Source of the DNA: Lachnospiraceae bacterium
GTDB lineage: Bacteria > Bacillota > Clostridia > Lachnospirales > Lachnospiraceae
Direction of reading: 5' to 3'
Assembly (NCBI GenBank): GCA_022787145.1
Contig: JALFVM010000212.1
Span: forward strand, 1-64,000
DNA: 64,000 nucleotides
Below the pieces are notes generated by a model. It ran no database searches. It was given only the letters and a program-made list of their open reading frames with translations, and was not told the DNA's origin. Made by a program: the position numbers and the translations under genes. The first letter of the stretch is position 1, and every line of letters starts with the position of its first letter. Shown in pieces: positions 1-9,446 of this stretch.

Positions 1-233
1 TCCTGGTATACGATACGGCCGGCACCCATGTTCAGATGTCCAACCTCAGAGTTTCCCATCTGTCCATCCGGAAGACCAACTGCCATTCCGCTGGCATTTC
101 CTTTTACGAACGGGCATAAAGACATTAATTTGTCCATAACCGGTGTCTTTGCCTCATAAACAGCGTTTGCCTCCTGTTTGTCATTGAGACCATATCCATC
201 TAAAATCATTAATACGACAGGTTTTTTGCTCAT
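1..233 (-). CDS. gpmI: 2,3-bisphosphoglycerate-independent phosphoglycerate mutase (N-terminal part, runs off the window)
   Basis: Only the first 77 or so codons are inside the window; the gene continues past base 1. The protein interconverts 3- and 2-phosphoglycerate in glycolysis with two Mn ions. Visible motifs are the metal-binding DGYG near residue 13 and the segment [15 protein letters not shown], which carries the active-site serine of the alkaline-phosphatase superfamily. The ATG at 231-233 follows a purine-rich AGGAG site. It lies 34 bases downstream of hom and probably shares its transcript. The length cannot be judged because the gene is cut. Confidence 0.95.
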   Translation of the reverse strand, partial: MSKKPVVLMILDGYGLNDKQEANAVYEAKTPVMDKLMSLCPFVKGNASGMAVGLPDGQMGNSEVGHLNMGAGRIVYQ

Positions 234-267
234 TGTTTTCTCCTCTTTTTCAATCATAATTTTTCTG

Positions 268-1554
268 TTATTTGCTGTACACACGCATGATGGAAGAAAC
301 TTCTCTCGTTGTCTCCTGTGCCTCCAAAAGCTCTACCGCTTTCTTGAAATTGCCCTCCACAACAGGCTCTGTGATCACGACGATCTCCGCAATGCCATTT
401 TTAGACTGTCTCTGGATAATCTGCTCGATGCTCACACTGTTGAGTGCAAACGCACTGGCAAGCGTGGAGAATACTCCGCACTTATCATCCACTTTCATGC
501 GCATAAAGAATTTGTTGACGGTATCTTCCATCTTTTTAATAGGAAGTTCTTTATAACAGGTACAACTGATGCGTCCGCAACAATTGTACTGAATATTTCT
601 GGCAATGTCAAATACATCTCCCACAACGGCACTGGCAGTCGGCATTTCACCTGCGCCGCGACCAAAGAACATCGCATCTTCCACTGCATCTCCGTGTACA
701 AATACGGCATTGTAGGAGTCGTTGACAGAGGCCAACGGATGGTCATTCGGAATCAGCATCGGGCATACATACGATTCAATTCCATCCTCTTTCAGCCGTG
801 CCACGCCAAGCAGCTTGATCGTCAGATCCATGTTTTTTGCGTAATGAATGTCTTTTGCTGTGATTTTTGTAATACCCTCTGTATAGACATCGTCAAAGAC
901 CACTCTGGAATTAAATGCAATGGAAGAAAGGATGGCAACCTTACGTCCTGCATCCAGTCCCTCAATGTCTGCGGTCGGATCTGCCTCTGCATATCCAAGC
1001 TCTGTTGCCAGTGCAAGTGCATCGGAAAACTCCATGCCCTCCTGTGTCATCTTTGTCAGAATAAAGTTTGTCGTACCATTGACGATACCCATCACTTCCG
1101 TCAGATGATTGCCTGCCAGACACTGTTTCAACGGACGGATAATCGGGATTCCACCTGCCACAGCCGCCTCAAACAGGAAATCGCAGTGATGCTCTCCCGC
1201 AAGATCGAGAAGCTCCTTGCCGTCTACTGCGACCAGATCCTTGTTGGCCGTTACGACATGCTTACCAGCCTTGAGTGCCTCCACAATATACGTTCTGGCC
1301 GGTTCCAGACCACCCATCAGTTCAATGACAATTTCAATCGAATCATCCTTTAAAATGTCGTTCCAGTCATTGGTAAGAATGGAGGCATCCTCCACCTTGG
1401 CTGCCGCTTTCTGGATATTTCTCACCAGAACTTTTTTTACTTCCAGCTCCACGCCAAGTTTGTTTATCATCTCCGCTTCCTGCTGCTTCAGAACTTTATA
1501 TGTTCCCAGTCCAACGGTGCCAAGACCAAGAAGACCGATTCCTATTTTTTTCAT
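268..1554 (-). CDS. hom: homoserine dehydrogenase
   Basis: Reduces aspartate semialdehyde to homoserine with NAD(P)H, the branch point to threonine and methionine. The N-terminus has the Rossmann motif [12 protein letters not shown] (about residues 7-18). The centre has the conserved segments VTANKDLVA and [11 protein letters not shown], plus [13 protein letters not shown] of the catalytic domain. The last 80 residues look like an ACT domain, which in this family senses threonine. Length about 428 aa is normal. Two adjacent ATGs (1557 and 1554) follow AAGGAG; the second has the better spacing. It sits between tpiA and gpmI in a glycolytic cluster and has its own promoter with a palindromic site. 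Confidence 0.96.
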   Translation of the reverse strand: MKKIGIGLLGLGTVGLGTYKVLKQQEAEMINKLGVELEVKKVLVRNIQKAAAKVEDASILTNDWNDILKDDSIEIVIELMGGLEPARTYIVEALKAGKHVVTANKDLVAVDGKELLDLAGEHHCDFLFEAAVAGGIPIIRPLKQCLAGNHLTEVMGIVNGTTNFILTKMTQEGMEFSDALALATELGYAEADPTADIEGLDAGRKVAILSSIAFNSRVVFDDVYTEGITKITAKDIHYAKNMDLTIKLLGVARLKEDGIESYVCPMLIPNDHPLASVNDSYNAVFVHGDAVEDAMFFGRGAGEMPTASAVVGDVFDIARNIQYNCCGRISCTCYKELPIKKMEDTVNKFFMRMKVDDKCGVFSTLASAFALNSVSIEQIIQRQSKNGIAEIVVITEPVVEGNFKKAVELLEAQETTREVSSIMRVYSK

Positions 1555-1641
1555 CATATTCTCCCTTCTGTATGTTCAAAATCTCTTCACAGCCATTTCT
1601 ATATTTTGCGTCATCTTTTGTACTTCAACAGCTGTACTTCA

Positions 1642-1659
1642 TGTACTGGTGCCAGTACA
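1642..1659. promoter_or_regulatory. operator-like palindrome upstream of hom
   Basis: TGTACTGG and CCAGTACA are perfect 8-base inverted arms separated by TG. The site starts about 8 bases past the predicted -10 box of the hom promoter, where a bound repressor would block early transcription. The regulator is not in this window and I cannot name it. The shape suits a dimeric GntR- or LacI-like protein, but that is a guess. Confidence 0.5.
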
Positions 1660-1667
1660 CTAAATTT

Positions 1668-1696
1668 ATCCTACTACAAAAAGAAGCATGTTGCAA
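1668..1696 (-). promoter_or_regulatory. predicted sigma-A promoter of hom
   Basis: On the - strand the -35 box is TTGCAA (1691-1696) and the -10 box TAGGAT (1668-1673), with 17 bases between. The -10 is a weak match. Its position just upstream of the palindrome at 1642-1659 supports the pair as a regulated promoter. Confidence 0.4.
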
Positions 1697-1750
1697 GAAG
1701 TGCTTTACAAAAGCATCAAAAACGTTACGATTCACAGTTATTTAGCCAAC

Positions 1751-1788
1751 ACACCTCGCAGGATCGATCGTGCCGTGTGAACAGTCAC
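1751..1788. repeat. short relative of the 42475-42617 inverted-repeat element
   Basis: ACACCTCGCAGGAT (1751-1764) is identical over 14 bases to 42584-42597. In both places it is followed, after 13 or 10 bases, by TGAACAGT-C/T-AC. This looks like a truncated or decayed copy of the right-hand end of that element, in the gap between hom and tpiA. Confidence 0.45.
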
Positions 1789-1800
1789 CCCAAAACTACA

Positions 1801-1832
1801 GAAGAGACCGCCAGAGCAGTCTCTTCCTATTA
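1801..1832 (-). terminator. intrinsic terminator after tpiA
   Basis: GAAGAGAC (1801-1808) and GTCTCTTC (1819-1826) form a perfect 8-bp stem with a 10-base loop, 20 bases past the tpiA stop. On the - strand the sequence after it (TGTAGTTTTG) is only partly T-rich, so termination may be incomplete. Confidence 0.5.
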
Positions 1833-1845
1833 TAATAAGTAGTTC

Positions 1846-2595
1846 TTATTTGTAGTTTACGATCTGACCGAACTCTGGTTTCAGAGAAGCGCCTCCTACG
1901 AGTCCGCCATCAATATCCGGCTGAGCAAATAATTCCGGAGCTGTCTTTGCATTTACAGAACCGCCGTACTGGATGCGGATTGCTTCTGCAGTTGCCTCAT
2001 CGTAAATCTCAGCGATGCACTCACGGATTGCTTTGCAAACTTCCTGTGCCTGCTCTGTAGTCGCTGTTTTGCCTGTTCCGATTGCCCAGATTGGCTCGTA
2101 AGCAATGACTGCTGTTTTTGCCTGGTCTGCTGTCACGTTCAGGAAGCCAACTTTTACCTGCTGACGGATGAAATCCATGGTCACGCCCTGCTCTCTCTGC
2201 TCCAGAGTCTCACCACAGCACATAATCGGAGTGATTCCATGCTCAAATGCTTTCAGCATTTTTTTGTTTACAGTCTCACTTGTCTCTGCGAAGTACTCTC
2301 TTCTCTCAGAATGTCCAAGAACAACGTATTTTACACCAACATCTGTCAGCATTGCCGGAGAGATCTCGCCTGTGAAAGCACCTTTCTCCTCAAAGTACAT
2401 GTTCTCAGCGCCAACCTGGATGTTGGAGCCTTTTGCAGCTTCCATTACAGGAATGATGTCGATTGCCGGTACGCAAAATACTACGTCTACCTCATCGTTT
2501 GCAACTTCTGGTTTTAATGTTTCTACCAGTTTTACTGCCTCAGATGGAGTCATGTTCATTTTCCAGTTACCTGCAATAATTTTCTTTCTTGCCAT
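1846..2595 (-). CDS. tpiA: triosephosphate isomerase
   Basis: Interconverts glyceraldehyde-3-phosphate and dihydroxyacetone phosphate. The 249-aa TIM barrel is normal length. The start has the NWKMN motif with the active-site Asn and Lys. GHSERR carries the catalytic His, [11 protein letters not shown] carries the catalytic Glu and flexible loop 6, and YGGSV is near the end. A strong AAGGAG site lies before the ATG. It follows pgk by 54 bases in the gap-pgk-tpiA cluster. Confidence 0.98.
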   Translation of the reverse strand: MARKKIIAGNWKMNMTPSEAVKLVETLKPEVANDEVDVVFCVPAIDIIPVMEAAKGSNIQVGAENMYFEEKGAFTGEISPAMLTDVGVKYVVLGHSERREYFAETSETVNKKMLKAFEHGITPIMCCGETLEQREQGVTMDFIRQQVKVGFLNVTADQAKTAVIAYEPIWAIGTGKTATTEQAQEVCKAIRECIAEIYDEATAEAIRIQYGGSVNAKTAPELFAQPDIDGGLVGGASLKPEFGQIVNYK

Positions 2596-2649
2596 TTTTT
2601 CTTTCTCCTTTTACCTTTTAACTCGAAAACAGAGAATCCTGTTTCCGGC

Positions 2650-3843
2650 TTATTTATCGTTTGCTGCTGCAACACCCGGAAGTTCTTTTCCTTCCAGGAA
2701 TTCCAGGGATGCACCACCACCTGTAGAAATATGGGTCATCTTGTCACCATATCCAAGCTGGTTTACTGCAGCTGCGGAATCACCGCCACCGATGATTGTA
2801 ACAGCATCTGTCTCAGCCAGAGCTTTGGCAACAGCCTCTGTACCATGTGCAAAGTTTGGCATCTCGAAGCAGCCCATTGGTCCGTTCCATACAACAGTTT
2901 TTGCATCTTTTACTGCATCACAGAATAATTTTTCTGTTTCCGGTCCGATATCGAGACCTTCCCATCCTTCTGGAATCTCTCCGGCTTTTACAATCTGAAT
3001 GTTGCAGTCATTCGAGAAGTCATCACCAATTCTGTTGTCCACAGGAAGAAGAAGTTTTACACCTTTCTCCTCTGCTTTTTTCATCATGTCCAGAGAATAC
3101 TGCAGGTAATCATCCTCGCACAGAGACTTTCCGATCTGTCCGCCCATAGCTTTGGCAAATGTGTAACCCATACCTCCGCCGATAATCAGGACATCTACTT
3201 TGTCAAGCAGGTTATTGATAACGGAAATTTTGCTGGATACTTTTGCTCCGCCAAGAATTGCAACAAAAGGTCTCTCAGGATTGTTTACCGCATTACCAAG
3301 GAAATCAATTTCTTTCTGCATCAGGTATCCAACGGCTGCTGTGTCCACAAATTGTGTCACACCAACGTTGGAGCAGTGTGCTCTGTGAGCAGTACCAAAT
3401 GCATCATTTACAAAAACATCACACAGAGAAGCAAGATCTTTGCTGAATGCCTCACCGTTCTTTGTCTCTTCTGCTCTGTAACGTGTGTTCTCAAGAAGGA
3501 TGATATCTCCGTCATTCATTGCATCAACGGCTGCACGAACGGTATCGTCTACAACAACGTTACTTGGAACAAATTTTACTTTCTGTCCAAGAAGCTCGGC
3601 AAGACGAACAGCTACCGGTGCAAGAGATAATTCCGGTTTCGGCTCTCCCTTCGGTTTTCCGAGGTGAGAACAAAGAATGATCTTTCCTCCGTCTGCTACC
3701 AGTTTTTTAATGGTAGGAAGGGCAGCTACCAGACGGTTCTCGTCTGTAATTTTTCCATCAATCAACGGAACATTAAAATCGCATCTAACAAGGACTTTTT
3801 TGCCTTTTACATTAATATCATCAACAGATTTTTTATTTAACAT
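2650..3843 (-). CDS. pgk: phosphoglycerate kinase
   Basis: Transfers phosphate from 1,3-bisphosphoglycerate to ADP in glycolysis. The 397-aa length is typical. The N-terminal segment [11 protein letters not shown] and HLGKPKG bind the substrate, and the C-terminal [12 protein letters not shown] and [13 protein letters not shown] bind the nucleotide. The ATG is preceded by AAGGAGG. An intrinsic terminator separates it from gap, so it is probably expressed by read-through from the gap promoter; no separate strong promoter was found in the short gap. Confidence 0.98.
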   Translation of the reverse strand: MLNKKSVDDINVKGKKVLVRCDFNVPLIDGKITDENRLVAALPTIKKLVADGGKIILCSHLGKPKGEPKPELSLAPVAVRLAELLGQKVKFVPSNVVVDDTVRAAVDAMNDGDIILLENTRYRAEETKNGEAFSKDLASLCDVFVNDAFGTAHRAHCSNVGVTQFVDTAAVGYLMQKEIDFLGNAVNNPERPFVAILGGAKVSSKISVINNLLDKVDVLIIGGGMGYTFAKAMGGQIGKSLCEDDYLQYSLDMMKKAEEKGVKLLLPVDNRIGDDFSNDCNIQIVKAGEIPEGWEGLDIGPETEKLFCDAVKDAKTVVWNGPMGCFEMPNFAHGTEAVAKALAETDAVTIIGGGDSAAAVNQLGYGDKMTHISTGGGASLEFLEGKELPGVAAANDK

Positions 3844-3883
3844 TTGAATTGCCTCCTTGGGGTAATTTTTGCTACTGATAAAA

Positions 3884-3910
3884 AAGGTTCGGTCCAGTAG
3901 ACCGAACCTT
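3884..3910 (-). terminator. intrinsic terminator between gap and pgk
   Basis: AAGGTTCGGTC (3884-3894) and GACCGAACCTT (3900-3910) are perfect 11-bp arms with a 5-base loop, followed on the - strand by TTTTTTA. This is a strong Rho-independent terminator placed inside the glycolytic cluster. It probably sets gap expression higher than that of pgk and tpiA. Confidence 0.8.
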
Positions 3911-3925
3911 AATAGTTCTAAAGAA

Positions 3926-4939
3926 TTATGCTAACTCAGAGAAGTATTTGATTGTACGAACCATCTGGCTTGTGTAAGAGTTCTCATTGTCATACCAGGA
4001 AACTACCTGAACTTCAGTTGTACCATTGTCTAATGGCAGAACCATTGTCTGTGTTGCATCGAACAGAGAACCATATCTCATACCAACGATATCGCTGGAT
4101 ACGATCTCATCTGTGTTGTATCCGAAGGACTCTGTGGAGGCAGCTTTCATAGCAGCATTGATCTGATCTACTGTTACAGTTCCCTCAACAACTGCTGTTA
4201 AGATTGTTGTAGATCCTGTAGGAGTTGGAACACGCTGAGCAGCTCCGATTAATTTTCCGTTCAGTTCCGGGATAACAAGGCCGATTGCTTTTGCAGCACC
4301 TGTGCTGTTTGGAACGATGTTTACAGCAGCTGCACGAGATCTTCTTAAATCACCTTTTCTCTGTGGTCCGTCCAGAGTCATCTGATCACCTGTGTAAGCA
4401 TGGATTGTGCACATGATACCAGATTTGATTGGAGCCAGATCGTTCAGAGCTTTTGCCATAGGTGCTAAGCAGTTTGTTGTACAAGATGCAGCAGAGATAA
4501 CTGTATCTTCTGGTTTTAATGTCTCATGGTTTACATTGTAAACGATTGTAGGAAGGTCATTTCCTGCTGGAGCAGAAATAACAACTTTTCTAGCACCTGC
4601 TTTTACGTGAGCAGAAGCTTTCTCTTTGGATGTATAGAATCCAGTACACTCTAATACAACATCAACACCGATTTCTCCCCAAGGAAGCTCCTCAGCGTTT
4701 GCTTTTGCATAGATTTTGATTTCTTTTCCATCTACGATAATGGAATCGTCAGTTGCTTCTACTGTATCAGCCAGAGCATATCTACCCTGAGAAGAGTCAT
4801 ATTTTAATAAGTGAGCTAACATTTTTGGGGATGTTAAATCGTTGATCGCAACAACTTCGTAACCCTCAGCTCCAAACATCTGTCTGAATGCAAGACGTCC
4901 GATACGTCCAAATCCGTTAATTGCAACTTTTACTGCCAT
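3926..4939 (-). CDS. gap: glyceraldehyde-3-phosphate dehydrogenase, type I
   Basis: Oxidises and phosphorylates glyceraldehyde-3-phosphate with NAD. The 337-aa protein begins with the Rossmann motif INGFGRIGR. The active-site segment [12 protein letters not shown] holds the nucleophilic Cys, and the C-terminal [14 protein letters not shown] is characteristic. An AGGAGG site precedes the ATG and a good sigma-A promoter lies about 80 bases upstream. It is first in the cluster gap, pgk, tpiA. Confidence 0.98.
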   Translation of the reverse strand: MAVKVAINGFGRIGRLAFRQMFGAEGYEVVAINDLTSPKMLAHLLKYDSSQGRYALADTVEATDDSIIVDGKEIKIYAKANAEELPWGEIGVDVVLECTGFYTSKEKASAHVKAGARKVVISAPAGNDLPTIVYNVNHETLKPEDTVISAASCTTNCLAPMAKALNDLAPIKSGIMCTIHAYTGDQMTLDGPQRKGDLRRSRAAAVNIVPNSTGAAKAIGLVIPELNGKLIGAAQRVPTPTGSTTILTAVVEGTVTVDQINAAMKAASTESFGYNTDEIVSSDIVGMRYGSLFDATQTMVLPLDNGTTEVQVVSWYDNENSYTSQMVRTIKYFSELA

Positions 4940-5017
4940 GATAAATTCCTCCTAATTGATTGTAAATAATGTTCATTTCTTAAACGGGATTGTTAAAGAA
5001 ACGTCAACCTAGGGTTT

Positions 5018-5046
5018 ATTGTACATAATTCTGTGCAAAAATTCAA
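5018..5046 (-). promoter_or_regulatory. predicted sigma-A promoter of gap
   Basis: On the - strand the -35 box is TTGAAT (5041-5046) and the -10 box TACAAT (5018-5023), with a 17-base spacer, leaving a leader of about 70 bases. A second weaker TTGACG lies downstream. It is divergent from the promoter of the PHP phosphatase. Confidence 0.55.
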
Positions 5047-5084
5047 GCCTTATTTTCAAAAAAATATTCCTCTGGACGATTTTG

Positions 5085-5093
5085 TGCTATAAT
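5085..5093 (+). promoter_or_regulatory. extended -10 promoter of the PHP phosphatase gene
   Basis: TGCTATAAT is a perfect extended -10 element (TGnTATAAT), which can work without a good -35 box; none is evident upstream. Transcription would start near 5100, about 44 bases before the ATG at 5144. Confidence 0.55.
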
Positions 5094-5143
5094 GTACAAA
5101 AACATGCAATAAATCAAATTTTTTTATACAAGGAGACAAAATT

Positions 5144-5959
5144 ATGAGCAATCAAATCAAGGCTGACTTCCATCTGCATTCTGATTTTTCCGGTGACAGC
5201 ACTTCTCCGATGGAGTTTATGATACAACAGGGCATCGCAAACGGACTGGAATTCATGTGCATGACGGAACATATGGACAAAGATTATCCGTCCGAAGCCG
5301 ACGCCGATTTCAATCTGGATACTGACCGCTACTTCGCCAGATATCAGCAGCTTCAAAGTCAATATGCTTCTGAGATTGACCTGCGCTTCGGTGTGGAGCT
5401 GGGACTTCAGCCGCATCTTGCCGATTTTCACAGCGAATATGTCAAAACGTACCCATTTGATTTCATCATCGGCTCCTCGCATACCGTGTGTGGAAAGGAT
5501 CCTTACTACCCTTCTTTTTACGAGGGACGCACAGAAGATGAAGCGTATCTGAATTATTTCCAGTCCATTCTGGAAAATCTTTGTACCAGGCCAAATATCG
5601 ATGTATACGGTCACATTGATTATGTCGTCCGTTACGGTCCCAATCAAAACAAATACTATTCCTACCAAAAATTCTCCGACATTCTCGATGAGATACTCGT
5701 CACTTTGATTGACCAGGGAATCGGAATTGAGTGCAACACGGGCGGAATCAAATACGGACTTGGTCATCCCAATCCCTGTGAAGAAATTTTGACCCGTTAT
5801 CACGAACTGGGCGGCGAAATTCTAACCATCGGCTCGGACGCACACAAACCGGAACATATCGGCTACGCCTTTGATCAAATCCCTGATCTTTTAAAATCCT
5901 GCGGTTTTTCGTATTACACAGTCTTCAAAAACAGAGAGCCCAAATTTATCCGGCTGTAA
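5144..5959 (+). CDS. PHP-domain phosphatase, histidinol-phosphatase (HisJ/HisK) family
   Basis: A 271-aa metal-dependent phosphoesterase of the PHP superfamily. The N-terminal DFHLHSDFS gives the two metal-binding His, MTEHMD the next His, GSSHTV and YGHIDYV further ligands, and GSDAHKPEHIG the final Asp-His pair. Proteins of this size in Firmicutes usually hydrolyse histidinol phosphate in histidine synthesis. No other his gene is nearby, so the substrate is an assignment by family only. An AAGGAG site lies 8 bases before the ATG. Confidence 0.88.
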   Translation: MSNQIKADFHLHSDFSGDSTSPMEFMIQQGIANGLEFMCMTEHMDKDYPSEADADFNLDTDRYFARYQQLQSQYASEIDLRFGVELGLQPHLADFHSEYVKTYPFDFIIGSSHTVCGKDPYYPSFYEGRTEDEAYLNYFQSILENLCTRPNIDVYGHIDYVVRYGPNQNKYYSYQKFSDILDEILVTLIDQGIGIECNTGGIKYGLGHPNPCEEILTRYHELGGEILTIGSDAHKPEHIGYAFDQIPDLLKSCGFSYYTVFKNREPKFIRL

Positions 5960-5963
5960 CCAA

Positions 5964-5995
5964 ACAGGCTGCTCATCTTTGATGCAGCAGCCTGT
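5964..5995. terminator. bidirectional terminator between convergent genes
   Basis: ACAGGCTGCT (5964-5973) and AGCAGCCTGT (5986-5995) form a perfect 10-bp stem between the PHP gene (+) and the P-type ATPase gene (-). The + side is followed by a loosely T-rich stretch; the - side has only a short T run. Confidence 0.6.
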
Positions 5996-5999
5996 GATC

Positions 6000-8333
6000 T
6001 CAAATCTTTCTTCTCTTTTCTGTCCAGATTTCTCTGGCCTTTTCCAGCACATATGTAATGCCGTCGATAATCATCGGTGACAATGCCATCAGCACAAACA
6101 CCTGAACAATCAGCCCAAATTCCAGAGCCTGAAACTCCAAAATTTCCTGAAAACATAAGGCTGCACCAAAAAACAGAACCTGCATCCCTCCAATCACAAT
6201 ACTGCGATACAGATTCATCGGCGAATATACTTTCTTCAGTGCGGTCATATAACTCCATCCGGTAACCAGCACACACGCCGTAGACAGCATCGTCGTAGAA
6301 TCATAGACATGCTGACAGACCTGCATAATCGTAAATACACAGAAGGTAATCGTGATTGCAGTCGGAAATGCATTCATAAATACATGACGCAAAAAGGTAT
6401 TGTCAATCTTCTCATAATTGGATTCCTGATTCAAAAGAAACGTCGGAATTCCCACTGCACATGCACTGATCAGAGACATCTGTATCGGTTCAAACGGATA
6501 AGCAACACCAAAAAAGACGGTCAGAATCGATAAACTGACCGAAAAAATTGTTTTTATCAAAAACATAGACGCTGCCATGCGAATGTTATTGACGACTCGC
6601 CGTCCCTCATTCACAATCTGAGGCATAACAGCAAAATTCGACTCCAGAAGCACCACGTTGGCAATATTTTTTGCCGCATCACTTCCGGACGCCATCGCCA
6701 CACTGCAATCAGACTCCTTCAACGCAAGCACATCGTTAACCCCATCACCGGTCATGGCAACCGTATGTCCCTGTTTTTTCAACGCCTGCACCATCATCCG
6801 TTTCTGCTGCGGTGTCACGCGCCCAAATACGCTGTACATTGCGACTGCCTCTTCAATCTGTTCCATCGTCTCAAGCGTTGTCGCATCCACATACTGATCC
6901 GCATGTTTCAGCCCGGCGCGCCGCGCAATCGCTGCAACCGTCACCGGATCATCACCGGAAATCACCTTCAGGTCTACCCCCTGGCTTTCAAAATATGCCA
7001 GTGTATCCGGTGCTTCCTGGCGAATCACATCGGTAATCAGAATCAGCGCACAGGGAACCAGATCCTGTGGAAGTTCATTTTCCTGACTCATAGCCGCACT
7101 GTGTGCCAGAACAAGCACACGCAGTCCCTCGGACGCTGCACGGCTGCAGCGTTCTTTCAGTTCTTCCTGTCCCTGTGGAAACAAAAACTGTACCGCACCG
7201 ACAAGAAACGTGCCCTGCTCTTCAAACACGGCACCGCTGTATTTTCTGTCCGATGAAAACGGAATCGCATGATTCAGTTGAAAGCTTTTATCCGCCTTAA
7301 AATGTTTTTTCATTGCATCAAAAGTAGCATTGTCATCCTGGAGCACAGCCATCAGATTTCCCATGGCTTTCTCTGTCGACAAACCGTCTTCCAGAGCACC
7401 AAGATCGTCTACCCGCTCCACGCACATAGTTCCTTCGGTGATTGTTCCCGTCTTATCCAGACAAAGCACATCCACTCTGGCCAGTGTTTCAATGCAGTAT
7501 AACTCCTGCACCAACGTTTTTCTCTGAGCCAGACGGATGGATCCGAGCGTAAGAGCCACACTGGTCAGCAAAATCAACCCTTCCGGAATCATGCCAAGCA
7601 TACCTGCCACCGTGCTGACAACAGAATCGCGGAATGTATCATGAACCAGAAAATATTGTTTTACAAACAGAGCAATCCCCAGCGGCACAATAATAATACT
7701 GATCACTTTTAAGATTTTATTCAAAGCATTGCGAAGTTCCGAATTGTGTCTTTTAAATTCTTTGGCTTCTCTTGTAATTTTGGCAGCATAGTTATCCTTC
7801 CCTACATGCACCACCTGACAGTACGCCTGTCCGGAAGTAACAACGCTACCGGAAAACAGCTGTGCTTCTTCTTTTTTCACCAGAGTATCTGATTCTCCTG
7901 TCAATAAAGACTCATTGACCTCCAGTGTCCCCTTTAGAACAACTGCATCTGCCGGAATCTGGTCTCCTGCTTTGAGAAAGATCAAATCTCCCAGAACCAG
8001 TTCATCTGTCGGGATACTCATCTGCTGGCTGTCACGTATGACTCTGGCCTTACTGGCTGTCAAAATAGCCAGGCTGTCAAGAATTTTCTTGGCACGCAGT
8101 TCCTGAATCACGCCAATGACCGTGTTAATTACAATCACCGTAACAAACATGGCATTTTTGTAAGAACCGGCCACCAGTACCAGCACAAGAAGTACCACAT
8201 TGATAAAGTTAAAAAAAGTAAGTGTGTTTTCTAAAATAATCTGTTTTACAGTACGGGTGTTGGGATTCTCATTTTCATTCACCCTCCCGGCCCGTATCTG
8301 TTCTTCTACCTGCTGCTGCGTAAGACCTGCCAT
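6000..8333 (-). CDS. P-type cation-transporting ATPase (HAD-IC family, CtpE-like)
   Basis: A 777-aa membrane pump. LTGES belongs to the actuator domain, and DKTGTIT contains the Asp that is phosphorylated. GDGVNDVLALKESDCSVAM is the HAD hinge motif. Hydrophobic segments near residues 30-70, 210-270 and a cluster in the last 180 residues form the membrane part. The M4 segment reads PEGL rather than the CPC of heavy-metal pumps, a pattern I associate with CtpE-type (Ca) pumps. The cation cannot be fixed from sequence. AAGGAG precedes the ATG at good spacing. It is 30 bases downstream of mnmA but has no evident functional link to it. Confidence 0.9.
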   Translation of the reverse strand: MAGLTQQQVEEQIRAGRVNENENPNTRTVKQIILENTLTFFNFINVVLLVLVLVAGSYKNAMFVTVIVINTVIGVIQELRAKKILDSLAILTASKARVIRDSQQMSIPTDELVLGDLIFLKAGDQIPADAVVLKGTLEVNESLLTGESDTLVKKEEAQLFSGSVVTSGQAYCQVVHVGKDNYAAKITREAKEFKRHNSELRNALNKILKVISIIIVPLGIALFVKQYFLVHDTFRDSVVSTVAGMLGMIPEGLILLTSVALTLGSIRLAQRKTLVQELYCIETLARVDVLCLDKTGTITEGTMCVERVDDLGALEDGLSTEKAMGNLMAVLQDDNATFDAMKKHFKADKSFQLNHAIPFSSDRKYSGAVFEEQGTFLVGAVQFLFPQGQEELKERCSRAASEGLRVLVLAHSAAMSQENELPQDLVPCALILITDVIRQEAPDTLAYFESQGVDLKVISGDDPVTVAAIARRAGLKHADQYVDATTLETMEQIEEAVAMYSVFGRVTPQQKRMMVQALKKQGHTVAMTGDGVNDVLALKESDCSVAMASGSDAAKNIANVVLLESNFAVMPQIVNEGRRVVNNIRMAASMFLIKTIFSVSLSILTVFFGVAYPFEPIQMSLISACAVGIPTFLLNQESNYEKIDNTFLRHVFMNAFPTAITITFCVFTIMQVCQHVYDSTTMLSTACVLVTGWSYMTALKKVYSPMNLYRSIVIGGMQVLFFGAALCFQEILEFQALEFGLIVQVFVLMALSPMIIDGITYVLEKAREIWTEKRRKI

Positions 8334-8363
8334 TCATCACTACTCCTTTTTCTTTTGGCATTT

Positions 8364-9446
8364 CTAAATAGCTCCTGTAATGGTTCCTCCGCCCACAACA
8401 TAATCTCCATCATAAAATACAACTGCCTGTCCGGGAGTCACTGCACGCACCGGCTCCAGGAACGAACAGACAATCTCGTCCTCACCCGTTCGAGTCAACA
8501 TACATGGCGCACCCGCATGATTGTAGCGAATCTTCGCCTGCACCTCCATAGACGTGCCAATGTCTTCCACAGACATAAAATTCAGCTGATTGCAGCGAAG
8601 TTTTGAGGCAAACACATCTGCATTATCACCAATCACCACCTCATTGGTATCAGGACGTATCTGTGTGACAAAGCATCGTTTTCCCCGGGCAAGATTCAAG
8701 CCCCTGCGCTGTCCGATGGTATAATGTGTAATTCCCTTGTGGCGACCCAGAATATTCCCTTCCTGATCCACAAAATTCCCCTCCGGAATCACTGCATCTG
8801 TATTTTTCTCAATGAATCCTGCATAATCCTGATCCGGAACAAAACAGATTTCCTGACTGTCAGGCTTGTTTGCCACCGGAATATGGTTTTCCAGAGCAAT
8901 GGCACGAATCTGGTCTTTCGTATAATCACCAACCGGCATCAGCGTGTGTGCCAGCTGTTCCTGCGTCAGATTGTAAAGTGCATAAGTCTGGTCTTTTCCC
9001 GCAGTCACTGATTTTCTGAGAGCGTATCTGCCGTTTTGCAGTTTTTCAATTCTCGCATAATGACCTGTCGCGATATAATCAGCGCCAATCGCCATACTGC
9101 GTCTTAACAACGATTCCCATTTTACATAGCGATTGCAGGCAATGCAGGGATTGGGAGTTCTTCCGCGAAGATACTCTTTCACAAAGTAATCCATCACGTG
9201 CTCCTTAAATTCCTGTTTAAAATTCATAACATAATAGGGAATGCCAAGAGTCTCTGCCACTCTTCTGGCGTCATCCACTGCACTGAGTCCGCAGCAGCCG
9301 CCCTGTTCTTCTACTTTAAAATTTTCTTCATCCTGCCAAATCTGCATGGTCACCCCGATCACATCATAGCCCTGCTCTTTCAGAAGCCATGCTGCCACTG
9401 AGGAATCCACGCCTCCCGACATTCCTACTACTACTTTGGGTTTCAT
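8364..9446 (-). CDS. mnmA: tRNA-specific 2-thiouridylase
   Basis: Puts sulfur on U34 of the Lys, Glu and Gln tRNAs using ATP and sulfur from a cysteine desulfurase. The 360-aa protein has the PP-loop GGVDSSVAAWLL (about residues 10-21). NPCIACNRYVKW contains the catalytic Cys, and SQEICFVPD contains the second. The ATG overlaps the stop codon of iscU by one base (TAATG), so the two are translationally coupled. Adjacent iscS is the likely sulfur donor. Confidence 0.97.
   Translation of the reverse strand: MKPKVVVGMSGGVDSSVAAWLLKEQGYDVIGVTMQIWQDEENFKVEEQGGCCGLSAVDDARRVAETLGIPYYVMNFKQEFKEHVMDYFVKEYLRGRTPNPCIACNRYVKWESLLRRSMAIGADYIATGHYARIEKLQNGRYALRKSVTAGKDQTYALYNLTQEQLAHTLMPVGDYTKDQIRAIALENHIPVANKPDSQEICFVPDQDYAGFIEKNTDAVIPEGNFVDQEGNILGRHKGITHYTIGQRRGLNLARGKRCFVTQIRPDTNEVVIGDNADVFASKLRCNQLNFMSVEDIGTSMEVQAKIRYNHAGAPCMLTRTGEDEIVCSFLEPVRAVTPGQAVVFYDGDYVVGGGTITGAI

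Noticed and set aside
178..1353. A 391-codon open frame on the + strand
   Set aside because: It is opposite hom, whose protein is clearly recognisable. The + frame is Cys- and His-rich, has no family resemblance and no ribosome site; it is an antisense by-product of codon use.
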